From NCBI GenBank assembly GCA_017562135.1, contig QEYB01000266.1:992001-1056000 (forward strand): a stretch of 64,000 bases of DNA, in the 5' to 3' direction. Source of the DNA: Dipylidium caninum (taxonomy: Eukaryota > Platyhelminthes > Cestoda > Cyclophyllidea > Dipylidiidae). The notes under the pieces were generated by a model that was not told the origin of the DNA, did not search any database, and saw nothing but the letters and a program-made list of their open reading frames with translations. Positions 25,943 to 37,757 of this stretch are shown one piece after another. How positions within the stretch are numbered: position 1 is the first letter of the stretch; each line of letters begins with the position of its first letter. Both the position numbers and the translations under genes were made by a program.

Positions 25943-28900
25943 CAGGGTAGTCGAATTAGTCTAAAAATGTCCTGCCACGTTGCGGCGCTCCTTCCTTTTC
26001 GGTCCCTAAAGTGAGTCGCATTTCCCTCTCCCTTGCGCCTACATAATCGTGGGAAACGTCCTTAACCTCACGAGTGGGCTACGCTGATTTAGGGTGTCAG
26101 CGAATGGGATTTGTGTCAATGGTGCCCCATGGGACAGACGGCCTCACCACCGAACTCGCGGGGAGGGGAGGGGACGCTGTGCTCCACTCAGGGTCACGAC
26201 GCGGACCCTCTTCAATCGATGCTTTCCTCGTTCTTGCTCGGGTCTCCCGCCTCGGTGTGTGCTTTTGTGCGTGTGAGTGTTTGCTTGTGTGTGTGTGTGG
26301 CACTTCACTCGATGATGGGAATGATAGATGCGGTGCAACGGCATCTGGAAGATGAAGATGCCTTCTCTTTAACATGAATTATGCCCGAAATACCACGGAG
26401 AGTAAGGCGAGGACCATAAATTGTGCACGTCTTAAGGCCCCCTCGTGCACGCATCCTGCCACGGCTTTAAGCGCATCAATCTCTTCTCCTGCCCGGCGTT
26501 AAGGCTTTTCTAACACCGCGATGGCAGAGGCGCGGATGACACCTCGACCGACTTTCGTGCTAGTGGAGTAAGCAATAACCGCGAGACGCAACTTAGAGTC
26601 AAGTGTCGCAGCGAAAAACCAGTAATTTGGCGTTGCATTGGCCGCGCTTCGGGCAGAGGAAGGGGGACCTCGTCAGATTCATGCGCCACGGGCGGTGCAG
26701 GCCACAATGTTAGCCGTTTCGGTGAGCTGCGTCCAGACCGCGTGTGAGTTCGCCTTTGTCTGCCAGATTGGAGAAACCTCGACATTTATATCCGCACCCG
26801 GGAGGGCCGGTTTCCACGCCCGACCACATTAATCCCGCCCACTGGACACTTCCAGCGCCGGGAACGTTTCTTGTGGTCATTTTCCTGCGTCCGAAATGCG
26901 ACCAGCTGTCGGGGTTGTCAACTGACATCTCGCTGGGGCGCGCGTGCGCACGTGGGTGTCGCCTTCGGCCAAGAATGCGGCGTTATTAAATGGCCGAACA
27001 AAGTATGCGGGCTGTGTGTGAGTGTGTGTGTGGACGTATGCAATTTATTCTCGGCCTCATTACGCTCACGCACTCATGCGCTTCCACGTGTGAAGGGTGA
27101 GACTAATAGCAACAAGGAGGGGAAGAATAATGAGTGTGGGGCCGCTTCCTCACTCTCTCCCCATCCCCGTCAGCGGGGGCTGGACTCCCCCGCCTCCCGC
27201 TCTGAGGACATTCGCTTCGCCCGTTCGTGCCGCTTCTCCCTCTCCCACCCGAATGAATTAATGCTTCCCTGTTAAAGCGCTTACTGTTTATTGCAAATGG
27301 TGGAGTTGCTAAAACCCATTCTCTCCATATCCCTCGTGCACACTTGATAGTCTAGACGTCGAGTTGACAGAATTATGCGTCCGACGTGGGGGTCTCTGCA
27401 CTCGAGAGCACAAGACACGTCTCACTTCACTGGATGACTTTTGCCTCTTCTGAATTCACTCACATCAAAGAGGTTGGCAGGCGCTCGTGCCACTGGGGAA
27501 GGGTTCAACAGCCCCTCAGAGCAGAAATTATCTCCTCCGCTTGTGAGGTGGAGCACACTTGCAACCTGATGATCGGTGTGACGCTGCGCACAGAGAACAT
27601 AATGATGATAAAGTGCGTTTGCGAGGAAAAGTACACACACTCGCATGCCATTCGTGCACTTGCACACAAACACATAAACACTCATCCAACCGATTCCACA
27701 CCACCGGGATGGGCGACCCCTCGAGTCACGTATCCTTCGTCATCGGCGATGTCGAATGACGCGGGAGGGAGACGAAAGATCCGCGCGAGGAGCAGAGGCA
27801 CCTTGGCCGACGGCCAAAATCCCATTCCGAACAATTGACTCATTTTAGAGGAGAAACCCCAACACCCTGAGACTTGGCTTGTTTTGCTTCCGGATGGTCC
27901 TGTGCCATTGAGATGGCGAGAGCTAATCACAATCTTGTGTTAACAGAAGAGTCCTCTTAATTATGGATGGGGAGTGTACAAGTGGGTTGGCGTGAAGATT
28001 TGGAAGGAGGGGATGGGTGGCAGTTGAGATAGGGGCGGAAGGGGGAGAGGGGAGGGCGGCTACTCTCATGGACGTGCTTCAGTTGACATTCTTCCTCCTG
28101 CTCCTCCATTAGTGAGCGCGTCCCCTATTTAGGCGCTTGTCAAACTCGTTACTGGAGTGTCTCTTTCTCCGCATGCCTAGTGAATTTGTGTCTACGTGTG
28201 TCTACGTGTGTGTATGTGTATATGCGTCTTGTGTGTGTGTCGAGATAACCGTCTCGCAGACCTAACTCGCTTTGTTTCTTGCATGACAGACGATGTCACC
28301 GTGACAGCCTCATAGACAACGAGTGATTCATGGCCCCTTAGCCTTCTGTCTAGCACTTTCCCCGTGAGAATCCACTCGGCTGATATCTCGAAGGTAACAG
28401 ACGCAGAGGTTTGTAACCGAATGGTATATATAGTCTACTGCCGACACCATGCCAAAATTTTTAGCAGATCGCGAGATTACTCAAATTCCCCTTACCTTTC
28501 TGACTTTTGTGTGAGCGATATCATAAATTTCCGACCATGGCCGAGCTGGGTAGGCCCTGTTTCCAGCAGTGGTTCCTACAAAATCCGAAATTCGCACTGA
28601 CAGGCATTCTTTGTGGCGACAATGAAGCCGGAAGGGCTGAGCTCTTTGTGTTGGGCAGGTCCTGTTGAAGTTGGGGCAGGGTGGGTCTTTGTTATTTTTT
28701 TCTGCCCGCTACGTCACTCACTCCCGCGCTCAACTCTCGTATTTGAAAAAGCATGACAGCATGTCCCTCAGTTGAAGTAGGAGCACAAAAAATTCGCCGT
28801 TTCGAGGACTACCCTGGGGGGCAGCGCTAAATGTGAGAGACGTTGGGTTGAAAAACAGGTTCCGCTATCGCGTGAGCGCGTACACACACCCAGTATACTG

Positions 28901-29475
28901 AGGCATCCGTCGGCAGTGAGTGGCATCGATGAGAACATTTCTTCTGACGGACAGCTTGCAGAGGCAGCTGGTCTCTTGTCCCCACGCACTTTTGTGTCAT
29001 AACTACTCCCTATTTGCTCCCCTCTTATGCCAAAATCTCAGCCTGTTATATCTTAACACCCGGTATCGGTGTAAACAAAGCAGGAAGCAGACTGTCATGC
29101 CCCACGAGTGACTTTCATCGGCCCACTCGTATCGGCGCGATGACTCGCGTGCGGTCAACCAATCACCTTCGGAGCAGGTGGGTGGGTAGATTAAAAAATC
29201 GATATTGCAATCGAGGGGAGAACGACGCGAAAATCGATTGGAGGGCGAAGTGGGCGATACGAGTTAACCCTGGACGCCACACAAGCACGAGAGCGCGAGG
29301 CAATGGAAGACTTCATCTTCGTTCTGCCTCCAATAAGCTGGTCGTCACATACGCAAACGTTGCCCTGGGTGCATGTCCACGCACCCACGTGCATGTCTGA
29401 TCACCCCCTACTGAATCCCCTCCCCCATCCACTGCTACTATCACCCCCTACCTCGGTCTCTCTCCCTCTCACTCG

Positions 29476-29509
29476 CTCACTCACTCACTCACTCACTCTA
29501 TTTCTTTCT

Positions 29510-29541
<32 letters not shown>
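29476..29541 (+). repeat. (CACT)n followed by (CT)n
   Basis: About six TCAC/ACTC units, a short spacer, then fifteen CT units. Confidence 0.95.
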
Positions 29542-29543
<2 letters not shown>

Positions 29544-30802
29544 ATCTTGCACTCCGGTGCGGAGTCGATAAATCAGTCAGAGGGCTTATGACCTCCGCCA
29601 TATATCACGCACAAACACACAAGCAACCAGCGCAAACACAAATGCATACACCCACATACTATAGATTATACGCGCACATACACACTTATGCGGAGAATGG
29701 TTATACGGTAGGCGAATGTGTTAATGTGGCAGTTGGTGATTCATATTGTGTGGAAGGCGTCCTAAGCCTCCTCCATCTCCACTGGACCCTTGTTACTTAA
29801 TCGCTGCCGCCGTCACGTTGGTGAGGTTCTAATCGCAGCCTGATTTGTCCTAATACCATGAAAGGCATGCCTATTTTTGGGAACTGGAAAACTTCCCCAG
29901 CCACCTTCACCCGTGCCGTCGTGTAGAGAATTAAGAATGTGGTGCCATAAAGATTTACTTGTACATTCGTATGACCATAAATTCATCATTTCGCATGGCA
30001 GTATCAAATAAGTTTATAAAGCTCTGTGCACCTACGCAGACAGAGGCCACGAAATTGTAACTTCTAAATTGCAGAAAGCACACTCGGCTGTGCCATGAGG
30101 CCCATGTCCATTTGCCCTGCCCGCCGTCAAAAGTGGCTGTTTGAATACATGGAAGCGTGCAAACGTATACATGCGCACACACGGCAACGAGGCAAGTAGG
30201 ACGAACAGTGTGGTTGTCAACCTGCGTTAGAAGGTCACCTAGCGGGGGTGTGCAGTGCCACTGCTGGGGAGGGTGGGCACTGCGGCAACACCCCGTGAAA
30301 TACATGGCGAGCACCTGCCAATGTCAGAGGGCCACCAGATACTTGCCCCGTTGTGTACAGTGGGTGTTTTGGCTTTTCTCTCCCTCGGTGCCCTCCCAAC
30401 TCTGGTGGGCATTTCTCTGCACATCACCGTGAAACCGACGTCCGACAAGCGAAATCAACGCCTCGCAGGCAATGTTATTGTGTTATGACAGCGAGTAGTA
30501 ATTGGAAACATGGAGGATGCGAGCTGTTCGGACGGCATCCTTGACTGTGTGTAGACAAAAATCCGACAAAATTAACTTTGAAGGCGGCCAGTACCAGTGT
30601 AAACGAAAGGACCTCGGCAGATTTTACCGATGAAATTCACAAAATTTGAGTGAAAGTTAGCAGTTTTGTTCACATGCACTGAAAGAGAAGGGTAGGCGAT
30701 CGCTTTCCTTTCGATGGTGAGAAAGGCGCTCGTGCATGCTTCGAGAAGCCATAAATCTAGAAGATATTTCATTTCATTGTGAATCGGGTAGGTAAGTGAG
30801 CC

Positions 30803-30845
30803 GGCAAGCAGGCAAGCAGGCAGGCAGGCGGGCAGGCGGGCAGGC
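30803..30845 (+). repeat. (GGCA)n tetramer repeat
   Basis: About ten GCAA/GGCA/GGCG units in register. Confidence 0.93.
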
Positions 30846-31657
30846 ATAAACGGCTGTACTACAAGCCGAAACACTTAAATTAAAGCGCTCAAATGATCAA
30901 AGAGCGGAGTTCAAGGAGGTACTAAAAATGGCAGCTAAAGAGAAATATTTTGAATTGACTGTGTCGATCCTCCTTTGCACAACGGTGAGACCGCCTACTT
31001 TTATTAAATGGACACCCTGAGGTACCTGCATTGAGCTTCGTTACTTCAACACAAACACCGCGGTGTGTTCCACTGCGCTCCTTAAATGAATGCGAAGTTC
31101 GGTTTCGCTGGAATCAGCGCCCCGCGTTTGAGCCAACTGATCTGAACTGCGATAGTTCGTGTAATATATTTAAACTCGTATTAGAAATAAGTGGGTTTTT
31201 GACATTCAGCTACTGCGATTATGACTTCCGCGTCGCATACTTGATTAGTGTTGGTGCTGTAGACATGCATACACGCAGTAATGCGAGGTGGATTTTACTA
31301 AATCACACTGAGGTGGTTAGCTTCGTTAAAATCATAGATACGAGCACCAATTGACTGACTATGTGGAAGAGGTAAGGGAAGTGGGGAATGGGAGTACACT
31401 GCGTGCCGCGTCACAAACTAATCACGAAGCTATCACAGCCATCACCACCACCACGATTTCTCATTTACTCGGTCCGAGAACTTTATTGGACAGGTGGATT
31501 TCGCCGTTTAATTGGCTGTCTCTACCAGACGAGGACCAATCATCTGCGTTTGAAACGCGATTGGTCAGGGTAAAAAGGTGAATTGATGAAGCGGCGACAT
31601 CAAGGAATCATTTCTGGAGAGCCGGCTTCTCGTGAGGTGTCTCCGCTGTCTGCGCAG

Positions 31658-31800
31658 GTGCTCTGATTTCCGTCATTGTTGTTGTCGAACACGCGGATTT
31701 ATTACCCCTCGAAGTCACTATCATAATGCAAAGTGGCACTCTGAGTGAGGTGTCCGCCTACCTCCAACCCGACCACTTCGATTCTGACAAGAAAAATGTT
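31658..31800 (+). CDS. NET-family zinc-finger protein, N-terminal coding exon (internal or 5' exon)
   Basis: This exon encodes the N-terminal conserved part of a NET-family (Noc/Elbow/ZNF503/ZNF703-like) nuclear repressor. Seen: an open frame ends exactly at a GTAAGT donor (31801) in phase 0. It reads LPLEVTIIM, then SAYLQPDHFDSDKKNV. In the family as I remember it, a short LPIxV segment is followed by YLQP, an acidic/KK patch and then the SPLALLAQTC box, which here begins in the next exon. The only in-frame ATG is at 31726, but the LPLEV segment lies upstream of it. The pyrimidine-rich acceptor ending at 31657 therefore suggests that an earlier exon supplies the real start. An in-frame TGA at 31633 bounds the frame. 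Initiation at 31726 remains possible and would give a 480-residue protein with the next exon. The family assignment is strong; the 5' boundary is uncertain. Confidence 0.72.
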
Positions 31801-33192
31801 GTAAGTCATACTTGGACGCATTTTCTCTCCTCTCCATCTTAATTTATCAATGCACCTCTGCTCACCCCTCCCCCATTGCACCCATGCACAGTCGTCCACT
31901 AGTCTTATTTTTGCTTCCGAGCTTCCGAATTAGTGGTTATTATTCGCCGTCAGTTTTTTTCTAATCGTGGGTCTCATCGTGCATCCAAGTTAACGGCCTT
32001 GTGGCTTACCCCTCAGAATGTTGCATTAACCTGGGCAAGGCAGCCTGGCTAAACAGGCAGGAAGCGTACGTGAAAGCCCTAGGCCAGCACCTGCGCGGGT
32101 GTAGGGATGCCGGGGTTGCGAAAATTGTACTCCAGTCGTAGGTTTGAATAGGACAAAAGCAGGCGTAAGTACACGCAAGTGCGAGCGTACGAACTGACAA
32201 GGGTTAAGTGAACTGACGAAGCAGGGTAGAGTTAGACCACAGAGGCCGACTGGGTACACGCACAGAGTAGTAGGTGACGAACATGTTCATCTCTCGAGGT
32301 CTCGTTTGTTTGCTGCCTCGATGCCTGCTTGTCGCTCCAGCCGATTCGCGCGTTTTAGTGACAGTCGGACAGTTGCATTTGACGTATGTGATTGCACACT
32401 AGCGTAGACGGTGAAAGCGGCGTCAATACCATCACCTATCAATCAGTGGAGCCTGTCCTTCGGACTGCTTCTCCCCTAAGCACTGTTAGGAAAGAGGTTC
32501 GAGGATTGTGATCTACTCAATTAACTCCTCTTTGGCCGGTTTTGATATCAATGCGTCCATACTGATACGCCGACTCTAATGCTGCTAGCGTTATCCCCGT
32601 TGAGTGACAGGTGACGGATACGAGTGTGGATTCTTACTTACTGAAGTTGCGAAATAAAGCAACACCCTCATGCTCGAACCTCCGATGAGGTCGCAAATGG
32701 TCGGGAATACCACTGTTGGAGAGCGAGAATGTGCCGTGTTTGATCGTTGTCAATCGTTTCCCTTTGCGATCGTTTTAATTTGGCCCGGGGAAGTGGTCCC
32801 AAGTTCCTTTGGCCTAGCCACATTTTCTTGCCACCTGGCGATTGAGGTGACGATGACAATGAGCAACAACACCAGACTTCAAAGGCCTGTCCAAGATCTC
32901 CCACACTCGCCGCCTCCCTTGCCCAGGTGGGCCTGTGTGCGTATATTGGCCACAACAGCTAAAAGATTAATGACCCTTTCCTATAGGGGATGGGCGGATA
33001 AGGTCTGACCCCATGCAGCAGCAGTAGCAGTCGTCTGGTCCCCTTGTCACTGCGCTCGCGTGCGTAGCAGGTTTGCTTCCGCTGCGAGGGGTTTTTCACC
33101 GACTACCACTGTTTTTACTACGCTTTGATTTGTGATTGATGGGTCCTGTCTGATCAGTTCAAACTAACCAGGATTGTCTTTGATCATCACAG
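31801..33192 (+). other. Intron between the two NET-family exons
   Basis: The intron opens with GTAAGT at 31801 and closes with TTGATCATCACAG at 33192. A good branch-point candidate, CTAAC, lies at 33164-33168, about 25 bases before the acceptor. Both neighbouring exons are in phase 0, and an in-frame TGA at 33181 rules out simple read-through into the downstream exon. It contains TGATTGATGG at 33133-33142, a PBX/HOX-type word. I see no coding sequence inside it on either strand. Confidence 0.72.
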
Positions 33193-34560
33193 AACGATTT
33201 TCTTGGCCAAAATCCCCTTCTGCTTCTGGCGCGAACCTGTCAGAATATCGGCATGGAGACAAAGTCAACATCCTCGTCATCCACCAGCTCCTCCTCCAAA
33301 TCTGTCGTTGGCGGGATTGCTTCAATAAAAACCGCCAATTCTCTCTCTGCCTCCAACTCATTTCCCAAGGCGCCGTCTGGTAGAGCGGCAGCGAAGTCAG
33401 CCACTGGAATGATCCCTCCGGTGCAGGTCTACCCCTCTGTCAACGGGACGTCGCCTCACAGTCCCAAGGGAGTACAGTCGTCGGCACCGCCTCCACCATC
33501 ATCATCGTCGTCATCAGTACCGTCACACGCAGCAGGAGAGTCGGAGCTATACGTTCCGCCTTCTTCCAATTCCCTCATCCAACTCGCTCGGCTGTCATCT
33601 AGCCTGAAAATCCCCAGTCCTTCCGCCAGCGAACGGCAGAAGCGGTCAACGAAGTCACTGGATACGCCCAAGTTTCCTTTGGGCCTCGCCGGGCCTGGGG
33701 GTGTGAATGGAAGGCCACAAAAACGGGCTCGGAGACAATCCTTTGGTCGTACTGCTTCATCCTCTTTATCTGGCGCCTCAAAACCTCTCGACTTTTCTTC
33801 GCATTTCTCTTCTCACTCTTCACCTCTCTCTACCTCCTCTTCAGTCTCTCCCTCCTCTCTGCGCTCTACACCGCCGTCGCATACAACACCTCCTCCCCCA
33901 GCACTACCACCCACAAATACCGCTTCGTTTGAGTTTATGAAGAATTTCGCCGGTTTATCCGTGCCGCCAGATTCCTCTTCTACTGCCGCCACTAACGCCT
34001 CTCCCCCTAACGCTCTCGAAGCCTTTTTCAACGTCGGGAGTCTTCTTGGCGCCTCCCCAGAAAGTTTACGCCTTCTTCTCATTTCAATTGCGCATTCTTT
34101 GTCGGAGCGTCGTGCAGCGGAGTCGAATCTTCTTCTAGAGAATCAGCAGCAATCTAAAGCTCTACATACCACAATCTCCGACCCCAGCACCCAATGCCTC
34201 TACTGCGGTCACTTTTGTTCTGACATGGGTAGTCTTGTTCAACATATCTACACTCACCTGGCCTCGTTGCACAAACAGCAAAATGAGACTTCGCCCGTAC
34301 CTCAGACGGTTGCACCACTGCCGCCACCGCCTCCACCACCGCCCCCGCCACCGCCACCTGCTCCCATCATTCCACCCGCAAGCACCTCTCCCTTCGATCT
34401 CGCCGCATTTTACGCAAAATTGCTGCAGAAGACGCCGGAGAGCCTTCTGACCGTTCCACCTCCGGTGGTCTCTACCGACCCTAACTCACTCTTCCTCGCC
34501 TGGCTGAATGTCTTTCGTCCAGCCTACGCCGAGGGGTTGGCAGGGGCTGCGAATCGATGA
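33193..34560 (+). CDS. nlz: NET-family C2H2 zinc-finger transcriptional repressor (Noc/Elbow/ZNF503/ZNF703-like), terminal exon
   Basis: The exon encodes 455 residues ending at TGA 34558-34560. An ATG at 33253 could start a shorter 435-residue form, but that would drop the family box, so the spliced start at 33193 is preferred. Numbering from the ATG at 31726: the box NPLLLLARTCQNIG is at 32-45, corresponding to the NET/Sp SPLALLAxTC box. A Ser-rich tract follows, then a basic stretch RPQKRARRQ (199-207, possible nuclear signal). PLDFS (223-227) resembles the CtBP motif PxDLS. One C2H2 finger lies at 360-380 (Cys360, Cys363, His376, His380), and a run of 13 Pro at 402-414. Sp proteins share the box but have three fingers; one finger plus YLQP and KK upstream points to NET. 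Family members are nuclear repressors in patterning. The spacing between the two Cys is short for the family. The symbol is assigned by family, not proven orthology. Confidence 0.85.
   Translation, partial: NDFLGQNPLLLLARTCQNIGMETKSTSSSSTSSSSKSVVGGIASIKTANSLSASNSFPKAPSGRAAAKSATGMIPPVQVYPSVNGTSPHSPKGVQSSAPPPPSSSSSSVPSHAAGESELYVPPSSNSLIQLARLSSSLKIPSPSASERQKRSTKSLDTPKFPLGLAGPGGVNGRPQKRARRQSFGRTASSSLSGASKPLDFSSHFSSHSSPLSTSSSVSPSSLRSTPPSHTTPPPPALPPTNTASFEFMKNFAGLSVPPDSSSTAATNASPPNALEAFFNVGSLLGASPESLRLLLISIAHSLSERRAAESNLLLENQQQSKALHTTISDPSTQCLYCGHFCSDMGSLVQHIYTHLASLHKQQNETSPVPQTVAPLPPPPPPPPPPPPPAPIIPPASTSPFDLAAFYAKLLQKTPESLLTVPPPVVSTDPNSLFLAWLNVFRPAYAEGLAGAANR
34195..34257 (+). other. Single C2H2 zinc finger within the NET-family exon
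   Basis: The finger has the pattern C-x2-C-x12-H-x3-H, with Cys codons at 34195 and 34204 and His codons at 34243 and 34255. The helix side reads SLVQHIYTH. The spacing from second Cys to His and the final L-x2-H-x3-H fit the NET finger, whose helix ends in a similar LLxHLRTH. As I recall, other NET proteins have a longer first Cys-Cys loop of about eight residues. A lone finger is unlikely to bind DNA strongly by itself, which agrees with the view that NET proteins act through partners. Confidence 0.82.
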
Positions 34561-34960
34561 GGCGGGGTGGGCCACGCCCCTGTGCACATGTCAAATTTCA
34601 CTCTCCTATCTGCACTTCCTTACCTCTCACTCCCACCTCACCCAACCTAGTCTTTCAGACACTGTGACAACAGCATTTGTTTGGCTTAATGGAATTGCTG
34701 CTCCCCTGTGCTCCTCCTCTTTCCCCCTCCGCTCGCTTCCCCACCCCTTTTGCCCGTCCATTCGTGATCTGTTACCTTCGATCTCGTTGTGCGGCCTCTC
34801 GAGGGACGGCGTCAGTCCGAACAAAAGAGAAAGGAATTCTGCCCTGCTTGTTTGTTCATCTCTCCCCTTCGCTCAGTTGCTCGCTCTCCCCTCCCGTCCT
34901 CCCGTCCAATCTATATACATAAATATATATATGCTAAAGTCTGTTCTGCAACCGTCCGTA
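34561..34960 (+). other. Probable 3' untranslated region of the NET-family gene
   Basis: The sequence after the stop is C/T-rich and has no continued open frame of note. No canonical AATAAA is visible within the next 400 bases. The best candidate is the AT-rich stretch at 34911-34933, which contains ATAAAT and AATATA-like variants. The transcript end cannot be fixed from sequence alone. Confidence 0.3.
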
Positions 34961-36964
34961 CCCAAGCCTTACTTGTACAAGTTCGGCGGGCACAATTACT
35001 CATAAGAACAAGAAATTCCCTCATTTGGAAAGTGGTATTTTTCCATCCACTGGGGGCCGGTGACGTGACGGGGTTAACAAATTATCCGTAGTAGTTTTCC
35101 TTACACTGAATCGAAGTCACGGGAACGAAGTTAAGGCGGGTGGGGGGGCTGCCTCTCGGCTTTCCTGATGGGCGGTCTGCCTACGTGCGCGGGCTTGTAT
35201 TTCTTGGGAAGTTGAAGGTCCCGGCCCCCTTAGGGCTGTTGCAGCGTTCAGAGACTGATCTGGTTGACAGCCAGTGACAACTTGGCCTACCGACAGTTGG
35301 GCCGCGCGGACACTGGCGTCGGCCTCGCCTGCTTTGCTGACGCCCAAAGGTCCGTGGGCGCTACGCTTCGGTGCGATAGGTGTTCCGTGGGGCTTTTTCG
35401 ATACGTAGGCGTCGAAATTTGTTACCACACCGACTGTCAAGCTGACTGGCCTGCATGTTGATTTAAAGTGTTGCGTTGCACTGCCATTGTGGGCCGTGAG
35501 ATCGAATGGCTTCCTCGTTATCGGAAGCCCTCGAGGAAAGTTGGAGCCTCTTCATGTGCTCCATTTAGGAGCGCTCTTTCACAATTGGTGGATGCTTAGC
35601 AATCGACCGCTAAGCTGCCAAATTAATCCCAATGACGGCATTCTCCGCACCCATTTTGTCCTGGCCACGGTAGAGACCGACTGCTGTCCTATTGCGCCAA
35701 ACTAAATGGACGCCAGAACCAACTGGGACGCCATGAAGGTACTGTCGTCTCGAAGGTCAGTCTCCACTTCTCTGACGGCATCGCAACGCCAGCCTGGGAA
35801 GGCTGCGTAATTTGGCGTCTTTACGCCAGTCCAAAGTTCTGCCATGCCGACCTACGCTTTCGTTAATCATCTCTGACGTTCCCGTCCCTCACTCGGGGGC
35901 TAGGAGGCGTGGAGACTTGTATGACCGGGAGCATAGATGAAATCAGTTACCAGATCGACGATGAATGATGTCCACTGGGAGGGGGTAGTTGGGCGTGGGA
36001 AACAATGACTAATCAACTCTTTCATTCAGTAATTAAACTTTATTGTTCCCCAGAGGGACATTTGAGCCAGTCTTGCAGCCCATAGAAAGCTGGCGCGGCG
36101 ACGAGGGGGCGCTTGTGTGCGGACTCGGGTCTTCAAAAGGTGTGCATCTATCTAGGCATTCACCGAAAAACCCGCTACATATAACTGGAGACGGGCCAGA
36201 GGTCTCCACTGTCACACACGGAGCGACAGACTGTCCGCGTCAATTCCCTCCTGCAGGGAATAAGAAGACCCGGAACAGCGAAGAGTCAGAAAGAATATAA
36301 CACAAATTGGGCTTGAATCCGAGACGCAAATTTTGTTCCTTCAGTCTATTGTAATTCCACAACCCGCGAAGGCCACGTGGAATCTACTCGGTGTCCTCTT
36401 CAGTCGTTGGATGTAACAGATTTGCCCTTTCAGCAGAGAGAGCCGTGCCGGAGAAGCCGGGGTTCCGCAAGCTCGGCGAGTGCGCGACTGGATCGCGGGC
36501 GGGTCCGCGACGGAGGTGGGGGCATGCATACCTGGAGACCCGGTTGTTTCCTTTGCCCTGGACATGGCGGGCAGAGGCACTCCAATTACGGCCACCGAGT
36601 TTATGTGCACAAATACACATAAACACGTACATAAACACGTCTAATCACTTATTTCCCACATTCTCACTTCTCATTCTCCCTTCGTGGCAAAACTCAGGCA
36701 TTTCAAAAAGCCGGTTTTGTGGTGGATCTCGTAAAGGGAGGAAAGAAGGAGAAGCCAGGCGGACTCCACTCCTTATATCGGCGGTTTTTGTGCCCTAACC
36801 ATGCCGCGACGTTCGTTCGAAGCGCTTTTTTGTGTCATTTGCAACTTTTTCTCGCACGTGGGAACTTACGTGCCCCAATGTTGATAGCGATGATGTTTGG
36901 GGCACCTGCTATGAGAACTTGACAGGCAAAAGTGTGGTCGATGGTGCACAATGCCTCCCTCTCT

Positions 36965-36988
36965 CACACACACACACACACACACACA
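36965..36988 (+). repeat. (CA)12 microsatellite
   Basis: Twelve perfect CA units, followed by ATTCATTC-type tetramers to about 37030. Confidence 0.95.
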
Positions 36989-37060
36989 ACTATTCATTCG
37001 TTCATCCATTCACCCATTCATTCTTTCACCCATTTTCCTCGCGTGTCTGTGTCTGTGCCT

Positions 37061-37084
37061 GTGCGCGCGCGCGTGTGTGTGTGT
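37061..37084 (+). repeat. GC/GT alternating tract
   Basis: GCGCGCGCGC passes into GTGTGTGTGTGT, a purine-pyrimidine alternation able to adopt Z-DNA. Confidence 0.9.
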
Positions 37085-37709
37085 AAGTATACGTGTTGAT
37101 ATGAAATATCGCACACTCAAAAAGCTCCTTAGGGCAGATTACCGGGTGATAGGAGAATTTAATGGCTCCTGCAATCGCTGTTGACAATCACAGTCATGCA
37201 TAATCAATCATGGAGGAGTTTATGCGAAGTATCAGCTGCCTTTGGTGCATTTGTCCCGCAGTCCCCAGTCTCAGCGCTGCTCTCCTCGCCTTTGTCCGCC
37301 GCGGTGGCGACGGAGGTGGGCGGGGAATGCGTAGCGCGGTCGACGGACCACGGTCGGAAAACAAACGAACTTCGAGCCTCAGTGAACAGTTTCACGTTGA
37401 TTTAACGGAATGCGGCGAACATTTTGAAAGCTCACTCTGCGTAGCCGCAAGGGGGGTGGCGCAGCAGAAAGGTAGTCAACATGCGAGGACAAATGAAAGA
37501 CTGGTGGCATTTCGCACGGCATCCGCCACTCATCTGCAGGCGTCGGGCCTCGAGCACGGCCTCTCCCAACTCGGTGTGGTGTGGAGACGGTTGCAAGAGT
37601 CGAGGCGGAGGGTCTGTGCGCACGGGACGAGTCCAAGTGCGGTGACTCCTCAAGCCACTGTCACTGGCTGAGCGTTGAACGTCGGACGAAGACACCCTCT
37701 GGAAGTTAG

Positions 37710-37757
37710 CCCTCCACCTCCGCCTCCGCCTCCGCCTCCGCCCCCGCCTCTGCCTCC
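37710..37757 (+). repeat. (CCTCCG)n hexamer repeat
   Basis: About seven hexamers with few substitutions. Open frames across it read as polyproline on one strand. Confidence 0.93.

Larger units (their letters stand above)
19261..31657. other. No gene recognised; region immediately upstream of the NET-family exons
   Basis: I looked here for the missing first NET exon, which would need to end in phase 1, and could not pick one. The stretch contains pyrimidine tract 19948-19991, GACA, CATC, GT/CA and CAGG tandem repeats, a CACT plus CT block at 29476-29541, and PBX/HOX-like words at 22952 and 23137. It is a plausible location for a first exon, promoter or enhancers; that is inference from position only. 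Confidence 0.45.

Noticed and set aside
33193..34560. Alternative identity as an Sp/buttonhead-type factor from the shared SPLALLA-like box
   Set aside because: Sp proteins carry three tandem fingers. Only one is present, and the YLQP and KK motifs upstream favour NET.
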